Assembly: GCA_000996275.1 (NCBI GenBank)
Contig: LCEG01000002.1
Span: 1 to 59,984, forward strand
Direction: 5' to 3'
DNA: 59,984 bases
Source: a candidate division TM6 bacterium GW2011_GWE2_42_60
GTDB taxonomy: Bacteria > Babelota > Babeliae > Babelales > Babelaceae
The translations under genes and the position numbers were made by a program. The notes beneath the pieces were generated by a model. That model saw nothing but the letters and a program-made list of their open reading frames with translations, ran no database searches and was not told the DNA's origin. Shown one piece after another: positions 44,215 through 52,641 of the stretch. Positions within the stretch are counted from its first letter, which is position 1. Each line of letters starts with the position of its first letter.

Positions 44215-44796
44215 ATGAAATTTTTAAATGTGATGACCGTGGCGCTTTTGTGTAGCCCCATAGTTGTATTTTCTTATCAAGAGACAAATTTAGGGACGTC
44301 GAAGACGCCTTATGGCAAGACGGTTGAAGTGACCAATTATAATGCTAATGCTCCTGTTCAGTCTTCGGGAACCCAGGTTACGCCGTCTTCATCGTCGGTA
44401 GATCCTTCAATCAAGATCGACTTTACTGCTCCAGCTTTTAAAGTTCCTTCTATTTTTTTGGGCACTCCGCAGGTAGTGAAGAACATAAAGGACGAGATGC
44501 AACGTAAGGTATATACATATTTGACCATTGTTAATGATGCGGCAAATACTTCTTCGTCCACCTTGAAAGAATATGTCATGAAGAATATGCTTCAGTTTGA
44601 TAAAAATGAGGGTGTTTTTGGGAAGTACAAGGAGGATGAAGATATTATTCTTGCCATTTTAAAATATAAACCATGGAACACACTTTATGAGCTTGATGTT
44701 GATGATGGATCAATGAGAGACAAGAGTTTAGGAACACAGCGGGTGTGGAGTGTGTATCTTAATATGCTTGCGTATAAGATTCTTGGTGTAAATTAG
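44215..44796 (+). CDS. Exported protein, unknown function
   Basis: A 193-residue protein with a signal peptide (about 1-20, cleavage near VFS-Y). A Thr/Ser/Asn-rich segment (about 25-65) is followed by a folded helical C-terminal part (about 80-193). TGGAGG gives a strong ribosome binding site. No Cys in the mature part, and no known domain recognised. A terminator follows, so the gene is probably transcribed alone. Confidence 0.7.
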   Translation: MKFLNVMTVALLCSPIVVFSYQETNLGTSKTPYGKTVEVTNYNANAPVQSSGTQVTPSSSSVDPSIKIDFTAPAFKVPSIFLGTPQVVKNIKDEMQRKVYTYLTIVNDAANTSSSTLKEYVMKNMLQFDKNEGVFGKYKEDEDIILAILKYKPWNTLYELDVDDGSMRDKSLGTQRVWSVYLNMLAYKILGVN

Positions 44797-44850
44797 TCTC
44801 CGGTTAGGGAATGGTAAGCGGTGCGAATTTTTTGTATGTGCACAGTCAAA

Positions 44851-44882
44851 AGCGGCAGAAGATTTTGTTATCTTCTGCCGCT
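44851..44882. terminator. Bidirectional terminator
   Basis: AGCGGCAGAAGAT (44851-44863) pairs with ATCTTCTGCCGCT (44870-44882) with a six-base loop. It serves the convergent genes at 44796 and 44893. Confidence 0.85.
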
Positions 44883-44892
44883 TCTAATTTAT

Positions 44893-45855
44893 TTACGAGA
44901 TAAGCTTGCCTGTTTTTGTTTCGAATGTGATCGCTTCTGTTACAACGTCGGTTGTGAGAGAGATTGTTTTTGAGTTGTTTAAATAGGTTAAGGTTTCTAT
45001 GTCCTCGTCTTGAGTATCAAATGAAAAGAGTACTAGCGGATCTCCAACGTCTAAGAGTTTGAAGTTGGGATTTATTTTTTTTGTGGTTTTTTTTGTGGAA
45101 AGAGGACAAAGAGAAAGCACGCCGAAGTAATTTTTAACGGTGAGTACGAGCAGGCTTTTTTCATTAGGTGCCCATACAATTTTTTCGATGGCACCATTGA
45201 ATGTGAAGGATTTTTCAAAAATTGAATGAGATTCTTTGCTCCAGAGTGAAAGTTTATTCTCAGTGACAATGGCAAGAAACTCATTCTTAGGTGACCATGA
45301 AAGAAGTGTTGGTGTTTCTTCAAGCGCTAATTCAAATAGTGAGGTAGAGAGACTTCCTTCGTGTGGAATAACAAAGAGCAGTTTGTCCCAAAGTACTGCG
45401 ATATCAGCTTTGCTCGGCTCGATCAGACGAGGAATAAGAGCATTGAGTTTTTGATATTCAATACACTTATTTTTTTCGGCGCATTCGTAGGTTGGACTAA
45501 AAACCGTCTCTGTGCGGTTTTTTTCATTCTGTATGAGTTCTGAAAAGTACTTGTGATTTTGCTCATAAAGTTTAAGCAATTTAATAGTTCTTGCTGGTGC
45601 GTTACAGTTTTCTAAGAACTGGCTCCAGCGGATCTGTGTTGTTGGAATCGGTATTTTTATTGGCGGCGGCGTTGAGCATGAGGATTTTGACGAGGGGCTT
45701 TGAGGACTGAGAGGCGAAAAAACCTCTTGCTCAAAGGCTGTTTTGAGCAAGAGGTTTTTCTTAGGAGTGTTCATAGCTTGCAAAAAAGTGAATGGAGCGA
45801 GCATTCCAATGAGTGAGTAATTCAAAAAACAGTGTTTACGCGTGAATATTTTCAT
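44893..45855 (-). CDS. Exported protein with WD40-like repeats
   Basis: A 320-residue protein with a signal peptide ending near LQA-M (about residue 28), then a Ser/Pro-rich stretch (about 45-70) and a short helical part. At least two WD40-like blades follow: LLSWSPKNEFLAIVTENKLS with LWS, and IEKIVWAPNEKSLLVL. The number of recognisable blades is too small for a full propeller, so this may be a truncated or degenerate beta-propeller. Such domains bind proteins. GGGAGAA precedes the ATG. Function otherwise unknown. Confidence 0.65.
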   Translation of the reverse strand: MKIFTRKHCFLNYSLIGMLAPFTFLQAMNTPKKNLLLKTAFEQEVFSPLSPQSPSSKSSCSTPPPIKIPIPTTQIRWSQFLENCNAPARTIKLLKLYEQNHKYFSELIQNEKNRTETVFSPTYECAEKNKCIEYQKLNALIPRLIEPSKADIAVLWDKLLFVIPHEGSLSTSLFELALEETPTLLSWSPKNEFLAIVTENKLSLWSKESHSIFEKSFTFNGAIEKIVWAPNEKSLLVLTVKNYFGVLSLCPLSTKKTTKKINPNFKLLDVGDPLVLFSFDTQDEDIETLTYLNNSKTISLTTDVVTEAITFETKTGKLIS

Positions 45856-46092
45856 AGATCTATTCTCCCTAATGTAGATAAAATGATGCCAAAAAGCTTT
45901 AACTGCCTTGGCTGACGGGTAGTTTAGCAGTCAAAACTTCTGTTTTGCAAGCAAAATTTTCAAAAGAACGGTAATAAACATGCTTTATGAATAAATTTTG
46001 GTAAACTGTTTTTTTTTCAGTCAAAAATTACTATTATAAATATAGAAAAAGAAATTAGAGAGAAGTAATACGTTGTGGGAAGGAGAATGGTT

Positions 46093-46740
46093 ATGGAAGG
46101 GGTTCTTTTTATAAGACGCGTTGTAGGCATGTTTTTTGCTTGTCTCGCGGGTGGATGTGGGTTGATGGGGGCTGTATCTCCTCAAAAAAGTGAACGAGTA
46201 AAAGCTGGTTCATTGTTAACACAGGCAGAGCGGCTTGATTTTGTGAGGCTTATGAAAAAAGAGCCGGCAATACTCGCTTTTCTTGATGCGATTGGTTTTG
46301 CTGAGGGCTCATTTAAAAATCGTCCCTATGAACATTCTTTAAAAGGATATTTACTTCGGTATCCAGGAGTCTCTTTTTATGGATTTAAGGATCATCCACA
46401 AACGGTAATATGCTCGTCTTCTTTAGGGCGTCAAATTTGTTCATCCGCTGCAGGTCGCTATATGTTTCTCTCAAAAACCTGGGAGCGGGTGGCGAAAAGC
46501 CTTGGCTTGAAAGATTTTAGTCCGGTGAATCAGGATCTGGGAGCAATTTATCTTGTTTGGCAGCATGATGCTCTTGATGATATTCTTCAAGGGCGCTTTG
46601 AGCGGGCGATTTATAAAGTACGTGATGTTTGGGCTTCTTTTCCAGGGTCTTCATACGGGCAGCCGCAAAAGCGAATGAGAGAGCTTAAAAAACTTTTTAA
46701 TGAACGACTACAATACTATACCAATGGGGGGCGGTTATGA
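46093..46740 (+). CDS. Exported lambda-type endolysin (peptidoglycan lytic transglycosylase)
   Basis: A 215-residue protein. I use ATG 46093 because AGGAG lies seven bases upstream; GTG 46075 would lose that site. A signal peptide or lipoprotein signal (LAGGC, Cys22) precedes a domain that resembles phage lambda protein R. FLDAIGFAEGS has the catalytic Glu71. SSAAGRYMFLSKTWE, LGLKDFSPVNQDL and VRDVWASFPGSSYGQ follow. Lambda R cleaves the glycan strand as a transglycosylase. No phage genes are nearby, so this is a cell enzyme for wall remodelling or attack. It overlaps the next gene by four bases. Confidence 0.88.
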   Translation: MEGVLFIRRVVGMFFACLAGGCGLMGAVSPQKSERVKAGSLLTQAERLDFVRLMKKEPAILAFLDAIGFAEGSFKNRPYEHSLKGYLLRYPGVSFYGFKDHPQTVICSSSLGRQICSSAAGRYMFLSKTWERVAKSLGLKDFSPVNQDLGAIYLVWQHDALDDILQGRFERAIYKVRDVWASFPGSSYGQPQKRMRELKKLFNERLQYYTNGGRL

Positions 46741-47780
46741 AGATTCTTGATGCAAGCATTATCCTGCTCGTATTTCTTTGGTTAGTTGGAGAGTCATTGA
46801 TCTTTGCAGAAGAACCAAAAGCGAGAGATCGTGCAGAAATGTCGGTTGAAGATATTGTATTTTATTCGCAGCCTGGATTGAGTGGGAAAGAGCCTCTGAA
46901 ACGAAAAGGTTTGCTTTTTAGGAACAATCGACCAGGCACGCGCGCTACTGTTTTGATGGCTCATGGTTATTCGTGTAACAAAGAAGATATTCGTTTTATG
47001 AGCATGATTTTTAGTGAATATCATGTTGTTGTTTTTGACTTTCGGGCACACGGTGAACTGTCGGCGGGGCAGTGCTGTACGTTTGGAAGTGATGAGGCTT
47101 ATGATATAAAAGCAGCTGTTGAATTTATTCGAGCAGACCCACAATTGAAAAAGCTTCCCATTGTTTCTTGGGCTTTTTCGATGGGTGCCGTTGCTTCAAT
47201 AGAAGCACAAGCGCGCTTTGGTAAGCTCTTTGATTGTGCGGTGTGGGACTGTCCATTTGATTCAACCGAAGAGTTGATCGCACGCGCAATTGAACATTTA
47301 AAAATTACGGTGCTTGGACATTCATTTCGGATACCTGGACGGTCATTTTTATTAAAGTATGCATATCATCCTTGGGTACAAGGTGGACTTAAAATGGCGT
47401 TGCGGACGATTGCAAATATCGACGCATCGCTGGTTCCGACTCGATTGGTGCCCATTGATGTTGTTGCGTCTGCGCAAAAAATAACGATTCCTGTCTTCTT
47501 TGTAACGTGTCAAAAAGATACGAAAGCGCCGCCCGCTGCGGTGAGGAATATTTGTGATGCTGTTCCGGGATTTACCCGTTTTTGGATAACCGAGGGTGAG
47601 TATCACTTTCGCTCATTTTTCCAAAACCCAGAAAAGTATCGGCGTAAGGTCCTACATTTTATTGAGAATTTTCTTGATGGAACGTTAAGCCAAAAAGTGC
47701 AGAAGAAAGTTTGGATTGATGAGGGACTGGTGAGGAAGAGTGGTGAAAAGGGCGCAGTGCCTGTAAAAAGTATTAAGTAA
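46737..47780 (+). CDS. Exported alpha/beta hydrolase
   Basis: A 347-residue protein with an N-terminal signal or anchor helix (7-24) and an alpha/beta hydrolase fold. VLMAHGYSCNKEDI carries the oxyanion strand. The nucleophile elbow is AFSMG with Ser148, the acid is Asp261 in CQKDTKAP, and the base is His290 in EGEYHFRSF. Substrate not deducible; esterase or acyltransferase are possible. The ATG overlaps the endolysin stop (ATGA), indicating translational coupling. A short basic tail follows the domain. Confidence 0.85.
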   Translation: MKILDASIILLVFLWLVGESLIFAEEPKARDRAEMSVEDIVFYSQPGLSGKEPLKRKGLLFRNNRPGTRATVLMAHGYSCNKEDIRFMSMIFSEYHVVVFDFRAHGELSAGQCCTFGSDEAYDIKAAVEFIRADPQLKKLPIVSWAFSMGAVASIEAQARFGKLFDCAVWDCPFDSTEELIARAIEHLKITVLGHSFRIPGRSFLLKYAYHPWVQGGLKMALRTIANIDASLVPTRLVPIDVVASAQKITIPVFFVTCQKDTKAPPAAVRNICDAVPGFTRFWITEGEYHFRSFFQNPEKYRRKVLHFIENFLDGTLSQKVQKKVWIDEGLVRKSGEKGAVPVKSIK

Positions 47781-47801
47781 TTATTAAAAAAGGGGGCTGT
47801 C

Positions 47802-48464
47802 ATGAAACATTGTATACCGTATGTTCTTCTCTTAATGTCTATAGCGGTTGGATTTTTGTGGGCAGAAGAAGATCCACAATTTGTTGAGTTTCTTCATGTA
47901 AGAAAAGATGTAGATCGCGTTTTAAAGAAGCACCAGTTTGTTGTATTTTATGGGTATCATATGCCACTGGAAGACCGCAAAGAAACCATTTTACCAAATG
48001 GTGAAAAAGAACATTCTGCTGTTTGGCACAAAATTATGCGTGTCTCGAATATGCTTGATGAATACGCTGGACGCGAGCTTTACGAGGACCGGGTCTTTTT
48101 TGTTGCATCAAATTTTGACCGTGGAGATATGGCAAGCTTTAAACGAGATTATAATTTAAAAGGCGACACTATTTTGCTGATTAAAAATGGCAAGATTATG
48201 GGGCAAGCTGATCTGAAGACAGGTTTTTCGAAGGCTGATTTTCAAAAACTGCTTGATACAACTCACTTTGAAGACTTTCTTGATTCTGCACGTAAAGCAG
48301 ATGAAAAGAAAGCAATAAAAGAGGCTGATCAGAAAAAGAAACATCGCTCGTGCCGGTCATGTTTGAACGTAGGTGTCGGTGTTGGGGTTGGGTATTATCC
48401 AGGATTTTATGATTCTTGGTTTAGTGGTCCAACGTGTTACACCTGTAGCCCTTATTGGTGGTAA
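47802..48464 (+). CDS. Exported thioredoxin-fold protein without CXXC, with Cys/Gly/Tyr-rich tail
   Basis: A 220-residue protein with a signal peptide (about 1-21). The middle (about 25-150) follows a thioredoxin-like pattern (HQFVVFYGYHMP, RVFFVASNFDRGD, DTILLIKNGKIMG) but has no CXXC pair where expected. After a Lys-rich helix comes CRSC, a VGVGVGVGYYPGFY stretch and CYTCSPYWW. The tail may be a disulphide-linked or surface-sticking segment. It is the third gene of the endolysin-hydrolase operon, with a strong terminator after it. Confidence 0.7.
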   Translation: MKHCIPYVLLLMSIAVGFLWAEEDPQFVEFLHVRKDVDRVLKKHQFVVFYGYHMPLEDRKETILPNGEKEHSAVWHKIMRVSNMLDEYAGRELYEDRVFFVASNFDRGDMASFKRDYNLKGDTILLIKNGKIMGQADLKTGFSKADFQKLLDTTHFEDFLDSARKADEKKAIKEADQKKKHRSCRSCLNVGVGVGVGYYPGFYDSWFSGPTCYTCSPYWW

Positions 48465-48485
48465 TCGATAGTTATTACAAAATAG

Positions 48486-48517
48486 AGTGGGTGGCCCAAA
48501 AACCACCCACTTTTTTT
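48486..48517 (+). terminator. Rho-independent terminator of the export operon
   Basis: AGTGGGTGG (48486-48494) pairs with CCACCCACT (48503-48511), followed by TTTTTT. Confidence 0.88.
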
Positions 48518-48635
48518 ATGGGATCTTGTTCTTATTGATAGACTTTTTGTAGGTATTTTTTTGCTCGTTGGTAGAATAAAACAGAAGATGCTTGGTTGCT
48601 CGAGCGAACTAGATACGTTATATGCAAGGAGTTGT

Positions 48636-50168
48636 ATGATCACCATTTCGATTAATAAGGGCCCTGCTTATGAAGTTGGGGCAGAAGGGTATGTCCTGTT
48701 TTGTCCTGCGGATACGGCATTATCCTTGGAGCAACAGGCAGTTGCAAAAAAATTACTTCCCGTTCCGTTAGAACATGAACTTAAGCGCATGCATTTTACG
48801 GGTGCGGTTGACTCGTGTGTTGAATTTCTCGGTGTTCGCAATGGCGAGGCGTGCCGTCTTCTTTGTGTTGGCGTGGGAGCGCTTTCGGGAAAATCGTACG
48901 TTCGGATTGAGCAGTTGCGACGTGCCGTTGGGCGGGTTATACGGGTTGCCGAACGTCTAAAAATAACAAAATTGGTTTTTGATTTGCTCCATCCAGATCT
49001 TTTTGGAATAGAGCCTTTTGTGTATGCCAAAGAGATTGTTATTGCCGTTGAAATGGCAACGTATCAATTTAATCAGTTTATTACCGATGAAAAAAGGCAT
49101 GTTGCTGAAGATTATACGCTCTTTTTAATTGCACCAGAGTCATTGCATGAGATGCTCGAAGCGGGCATTGAGCAGGGCGTTCGCATAGGTCATTCGGTTA
49201 ATCAGGCGCGTCATTGGTGTGATCTTCCTGCTGCGTATTTGACTCCAGCGGGACTTGCAGAACGAGCTGAAGCGCTTGCTCATGCCTATGACACATTGTC
49301 GTGTACGGTTTTTAAGAAACAAGAAATTCTTGAAATGGGGATGGGTGGCCTTATTGCTGTTGCGCAAGGGTCTGAACAAGAGCCACGATTTGTGGTAATG
49401 GAATATCATTCTGGTGACAAAAATGCGCCGACGATTGGTTTAGTTGGTAAGGGAATTACATTTGATTCAGGAGGCTTGAGCATTAAGCCGGCAGCAAGAA
49501 TGGACGAGATGAAAGATGATATGGCTGGTGCTGCTGCGGTAATTGCCACGATGCAGGCCATTGCTCATTTAAAGCCTCATATCAACGTCATTGCTGCAAC
49601 TCCAATTGCAGAGAATCTTCCAAGTGGATCTGCTATAAAGCCCGGCGATATCGTGTATCACTACAATGGCAAAACATCAGAGATTAAAAATACAGATGCC
49701 GAAGGTCGATTGATTTTGGCTGATGCGCTTTCGTACGTTGCCAAGCATTACAAACTTGATGCGCTCGTTGATATTGCAACGTTAACAGGTTCATGCTCAG
49801 CGGCGCTTGGTCCCTTCTATGCGGGCGTTGTTGGTAAGAGCGAATCACTTATTAACCAATTGATTGACGCCGGAAAACAGTCAGGCGATCGGCTCTGGCC
49901 GCTTCCCTTTTCTGACGATTATCGGATGGCGATTCGTTCTGAAGTTGCCGACGTTTGCAATATTGGAAAAGATCAGTATCGTGCGGGGGCGATTACGGCT
50001 GGATTCTTTTTAGAACATTTTGCATCGGGCATGCCTTGGGCACACCTTGATATAGCAGGAACCTCTTTTGAGGTGCCCGATAGAAGCTATTATCGTGGTG
50101 GTTCAACTGGGTTTGGAGTTCGCTTGTTTGTTGAGTTTCTGCTTACATGGAAACCGCTTGTTGATTAA
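48636..50168 (+). CDS. pepA: Leucyl aminopeptidase, M17 family
   Basis: A 510-residue cytosol aminopeptidase that removes N-terminal residues using two metal ions. Metal and substrate stretches are intact: VGKGITFDSGGLSIKP, MKDDMAGAAAV and NTDAEGRLILADAL. ATG 48636 has AAGGAG at the ideal distance; the open frame reaches further upstream without support. It supplies amino acids from peptides, a plausible need for a host-dependent cell. E. coli PepA is also a DNA-binding protein, which cannot be judged here. Confidence 0.96.
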   Translation: MITISINKGPAYEVGAEGYVLFCPADTALSLEQQAVAKKLLPVPLEHELKRMHFTGAVDSCVEFLGVRNGEACRLLCVGVGALSGKSYVRIEQLRRAVGRVIRVAERLKITKLVFDLLHPDLFGIEPFVYAKEIVIAVEMATYQFNQFITDEKRHVAEDYTLFLIAPESLHEMLEAGIEQGVRIGHSVNQARHWCDLPAAYLTPAGLAERAEALAHAYDTLSCTVFKKQEILEMGMGGLIAVAQGSEQEPRFVVMEYHSGDKNAPTIGLVGKGITFDSGGLSIKPAARMDEMKDDMAGAAAVIATMQAIAHLKPHINVIAATPIAENLPSGSAIKPGDIVYHYNGKTSEIKNTDAEGRLILADALSYVAKHYKLDALVDIATLTGSCSAALGPFYAGVVGKSESLINQLIDAGKQSGDRLWPLPFSDDYRMAIRSEVADVCNIGKDQYRAGAITAGFFLEHFASGMPWAHLDIAGTSFEVPDRSYYRGGSTGFGVRLFVEFLLTWKPLVD

Positions 50169-50201
50169 TAGTTGCTGTAAAAAATAGGTAAAGGGAGTTG
50201 T

Positions 50202-51251
50202 GTGGCAACACACACTCTCTTTTTTTTGGTGTTTTGTATGTATATAAAAAAAATAGTTTTTGTACTAGTAGTGCTCTGCGGAATGAAATCGACTTTTGCA
50301 TCAGAAGATAGTGAGACCGAAACGTTTTTGCAAAAAAGAAATAGAGTTTCTCACGAGAGGGTGCGGCTGGGCGCCAAGTATTTTGGTGCAACCTGTACGG
50401 GATTTAATGTGGTGAGTAGAACATATCTTTTGAGCGATGTGCTTTTAGGGCGGCCACGTTATTTGAATAATGCTTCACGGACATGGAGGGGATGGAGGTG
50501 CGCACGGAATTTTGACTTGCAATGGATGGGCGTTCCGGGGACAATGCCGGTTGATTTTTCTATTGGCAGAATGCATTCATCTTTTTCATCGTGCCTCTTA
50601 GATGTACTGACTCGCATTGGCGTAGGCTATCCAGTAATGGCTGCCATGCTTTTGGGCCATGAGTGTGGCCATTCACTGACGCGTTATCTACTAACGGGGG
50701 TTGGATCTACTATTTATGTGGGGGCTTCGTGGCGAGATGCACTTGGTCTTAAGGGAGAAGGCGCTTCGATATCAAAACCATTATTAAGTCTTTTTTGTGG
50801 CAGGTTGGTCTTTCGCGGTTGTTGTTTTAATAGTGGAGTTTCGTGCCCTGACCGCGAAACCGAGCGTGATTATCCAACGATTAAGGGTCTCGCAATTTCT
50901 ATGGCGGGAGGTATTGCAGGAATAGCAACGGTGGAGTCTTTAAAAGTAATTTCGTATCTTTTCTGGCGCAGGCATAAAGAGCCGGTGTCGGAAAGAAAAG
51001 TTGAGAAGGGTGAATACAAGCCTACAGAGAAATTAACCATAAAAAAACTGGTACAAGAGTGTTGTTCTTTGGATAGTGGCATCGTGTATAATCTCTTTAA
51101 TATGCTTTACCCCGTTTATGGACTTGATGCGTATTATTTGTGGTGGTTTATTGCTTATCACACTCAAGCCAAAGAAAAAACAGAGGCGGATCTCAAAATA
51201 AAGGAAACCCTCGGTGCAGAAGTGCCGGGCAATCAAATCTTGCTGAAGTAA
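50202..51251 (+). CDS. Exported or membrane M50-like metallopeptidase
   Basis: A protein of up to 349 residues (GTG start with AAAGGGAG, or ATG at 50238). A signal helix lies at 14-33. A membrane segment (GYPVMAAMLLGHECGHSL) carries the HExxH motif, His153-Glu154...His157. A later membrane region, FNMLYPVYGLDAYYLWWF, has Asp309 in the place of the third ligand of site-2 proteases (NxxPxxxLDG). Together these suggest an intramembrane or membrane-bound M50-type peptidase, although the family match is distant. A repeat-derived TWRGWRC lies at about 94-100. Downstream is a terminator for opposite-strand genes. Confidence 0.65.
   Translation: MATHTLFFLVFCMYIKKIVFVLVVLCGMKSTFASEDSETETFLQKRNRVSHERVRLGAKYFGATCTGFNVVSRTYLLSDVLLGRPRYLNNASRTWRGWRCARNFDLQWMGVPGTMPVDFSIGRMHSSFSSCLLDVLTRIGVGYPVMAAMLLGHECGHSLTRYLLTGVGSTIYVGASWRDALGLKGEGASISKPLLSLFCGRLVFRGCCFNSGVSCPDRETERDYPTIKGLAISMAGGIAGIATVESLKVISYLFWRRHKEPVSERKVEKGEYKPTEKLTIKKLVQECCSLDSGIVYNLFNMLYPVYGLDAYYLWWFIAYHTQAKEKTEADLKIKETLGAEVPGNQILLK
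50481..50502. repeat. ATGGAGG repeat within the M50-like gene
   Basis: ACATGGAGG, GGATGGAGG, TGCG in series, read here as TWRGWRC. This is a different reading phase from the Gly/Asn phase at 8812 and 30867. Confidence 0.7.
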
Positions 51252-51281
51252 AAAAAGAGGCCCCCTTTTTACGGGGGGCCT
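51249..51281 (-). terminator. Terminator for the minus-strand microprotein genes
   Basis: On the minus strand AGGCCCCC and GGGGGCCT form an eight-base stem (51258-51265 with 51274-51281), followed by TCTTTTTTA. The U-tract exists only in the minus direction, 12 bases after the stop of the 51293-51382 gene. It overlaps the stop of the opposing gene. Confidence 0.75.
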
Positions 51282-51292
51282 GCAGCTTAAGC

Positions 51293-51382
51293 TTATTTGT
51301 TGAAGAACATGTAGTAAACGATTAAGCAAAATACAACAACAGCGATTGCAATCATAATGTAGGTGTTCATATTCATTGCCAT
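51293..51382 (-). CDS. 29-residue single-pass membrane microprotein A
   Basis: An ATG at 51382 preceded by AAGGAG (nine-base spacing) opens a 29-codon frame. It starts MAMNMNTY, has one hydrophobic helix (IMIAIAVVVFCLIVYYM) and ends FFNK. A minus-strand terminator lies just after the stop, which supports expression. It has the length and layout of known small membrane subunits such as KdpF, but no sequence family is recognised. Confidence 0.7.
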   Translation of the reverse strand: MAMNMNTYIMIAIAVVVFCLIVYYMFFNK

Positions 51383-51447
51383 GGTGAGAAACTCCTTTTG
51401 ATAAAAGTGATACTAACGTGGGTTATAATAAAAAGTAACGGGTAGTG

Positions 51448-51537
51448 TTACTTGCATTTGCAGCGCATAAAATAAAATAGTAAAAAAACGAGAACAACCG
51501 CAAGTGCTCCAAGTGCGATAAAAAGAGATATATTCAT
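51448..51537 (-). CDS. 29-residue single-pass membrane microprotein B
   Basis: An ATG at 51537, three bases beyond the ldh stop region, opens a second frame of exactly 29 codons. It starts MNISL, has a hydrophobic helix (FIALGALAVVLVFLLFYF) and ends MRCKCK, a basic tail with two cysteines. The ribosome binding site is weak (AGGGA), so coupling to ldh translation is likely. It lies 65 bases upstream of microprotein A. Confidence 0.6.
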   Translation of the reverse strand: MNISLFIALGALAVVLVFLLFYFMRCKCK

Positions 51538-51540
51538 GTG

Positions 51541-52488
51541 TCATGAATCCCTATTTTTTGTGTGTGATGAGGCGGTTGTTGACGAAAGTTCTTCAATAAA
51601 CGAGTGCATTGATTGTGCGGATTGGGCGAGTGTTTTTGTCTCATTAGGTGAGAGGGTGATAGGGAGCATACGTTCAATTCCCTCTTTTCCAAGAACAGCG
51701 GGCATGCTTAAACAGAGGTTATATTCTGGTTGGTAACATGAAACGGGCAGTACGCGTTTTTCATCGAATATAATTGCTTGGCACATGTCGGCGACGCAGG
51801 CTGCAACGCCAAAAAAAGTTGCACATTTTTTTTCGATAATGGCATAGACCTCGTTTTTTGCCTTAAGTGCTATGGCATTTCGTTGCTCTGTGTTGAGCAT
51901 GTTTGTTGAAAGAGGTGTACCCCCCACGAGGGTCTGTGACCAGGCAACGCATTGCGCATCGCCATGCTCTCCAATGACGAATGCGTCAATAGATTCAGGA
52001 GCAATAGCGAGTATTTCACCGGTGTACCGGCGAAGCCTTTGGGTATCAAGCCAAGTTCCCGAGCCAAAAATATGATTTTTAGCTTTTTGGGTGGCACGCT
52101 GTGCGAAGGTGGTCATAATATCGACAGGATTAGTGACTAGAATGATAATGGTGTGGGGGGGGATGGGCTCAAGGTTTTTTATTATCTGTTCAACAATAGG
52201 TCTATTCTTTTGTGCAAGATTAAGGCGCGTCTCTTTTGCGTTTGATTGAGCAAAACCGGCGCAAATAATAATGATATCAGCAGTACGTGCTTCTGAATAA
52301 CTTGCTTGACGAATGTGTGCAGCAGGAAGAAACGCAAGCGCATCGGCAAGATCTCGTACTTCTCCCTCGCATCGCTCCTCGTTGACATCAACGAGCAAAA
52401 GATTGGCGACAAGATTTTTGAGTAAAAGCGTGTAAGCAGTTGTTGCTCCAACACGGCCTATACCAATGATAGCAATTGTATTGTTCAA
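51541..52488 (-). CDS. ldh: L-lactate dehydrogenase (lactate/malate family)
   Basis: A 315-residue NAD-dependent dehydrogenase. The Rossmann motif is GIGRVGA. The substrate loop FAQSNAKETRLNL carries a Gln where LDH has Gln102, arguing for lactate rather than malate. VTNPVDIMT and the catalytic histidine in IGEHGD follow. The start is TTG at 52488, immediately after a strong GGAGGAG site at eight bases; an upstream extension has no site and no family match. It follows ftsW on the same strand. Confidence 0.9.
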   Translation of the reverse strand: MNNTIAIIGIGRVGATTAYTLLLKNLVANLLLVDVNEERCEGEVRDLADALAFLPAAHIRQASYSEARTADIIIICAGFAQSNAKETRLNLAQKNRPIVEQIIKNLEPIPPHTIIILVTNPVDIMTTFAQRATQKAKNHIFGSGTWLDTQRLRRYTGEILAIAPESIDAFVIGEHGDAQCVAWSQTLVGGTPLSTNMLNTEQRNAIALKAKNEVYAIIEKKCATFFGVAACVADMCQAIIFDEKRVLPVSCYQPEYNLCLSMPAVLGKEGIERMLPITLSPNETKTLAQSAQSMHSFIEELSSTTASSHTKNRDS

Positions 52489-52641
52489 CCTGCCTGCTCC
52501 TCCTTTTTGTACAACAGCAATGAGCTTTTGTACTTCCCTGGTTTTCAAGGTAGCTTTCGTACGCTCCGGGTATAATACTGATTTTTTAGCATGTTGACAA
52601 ATCGTTGTCAATAAATGATGCGAAGTCTTTATGATGAGTTA

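Noticed and set aside
46093-46740. Prophage remnant around the lambda-like endolysin
   Set aside because: No holin, structural, integrase or other phage gene is near, and the gene carries a bacterial signal and is part of an operon of exported proteins.
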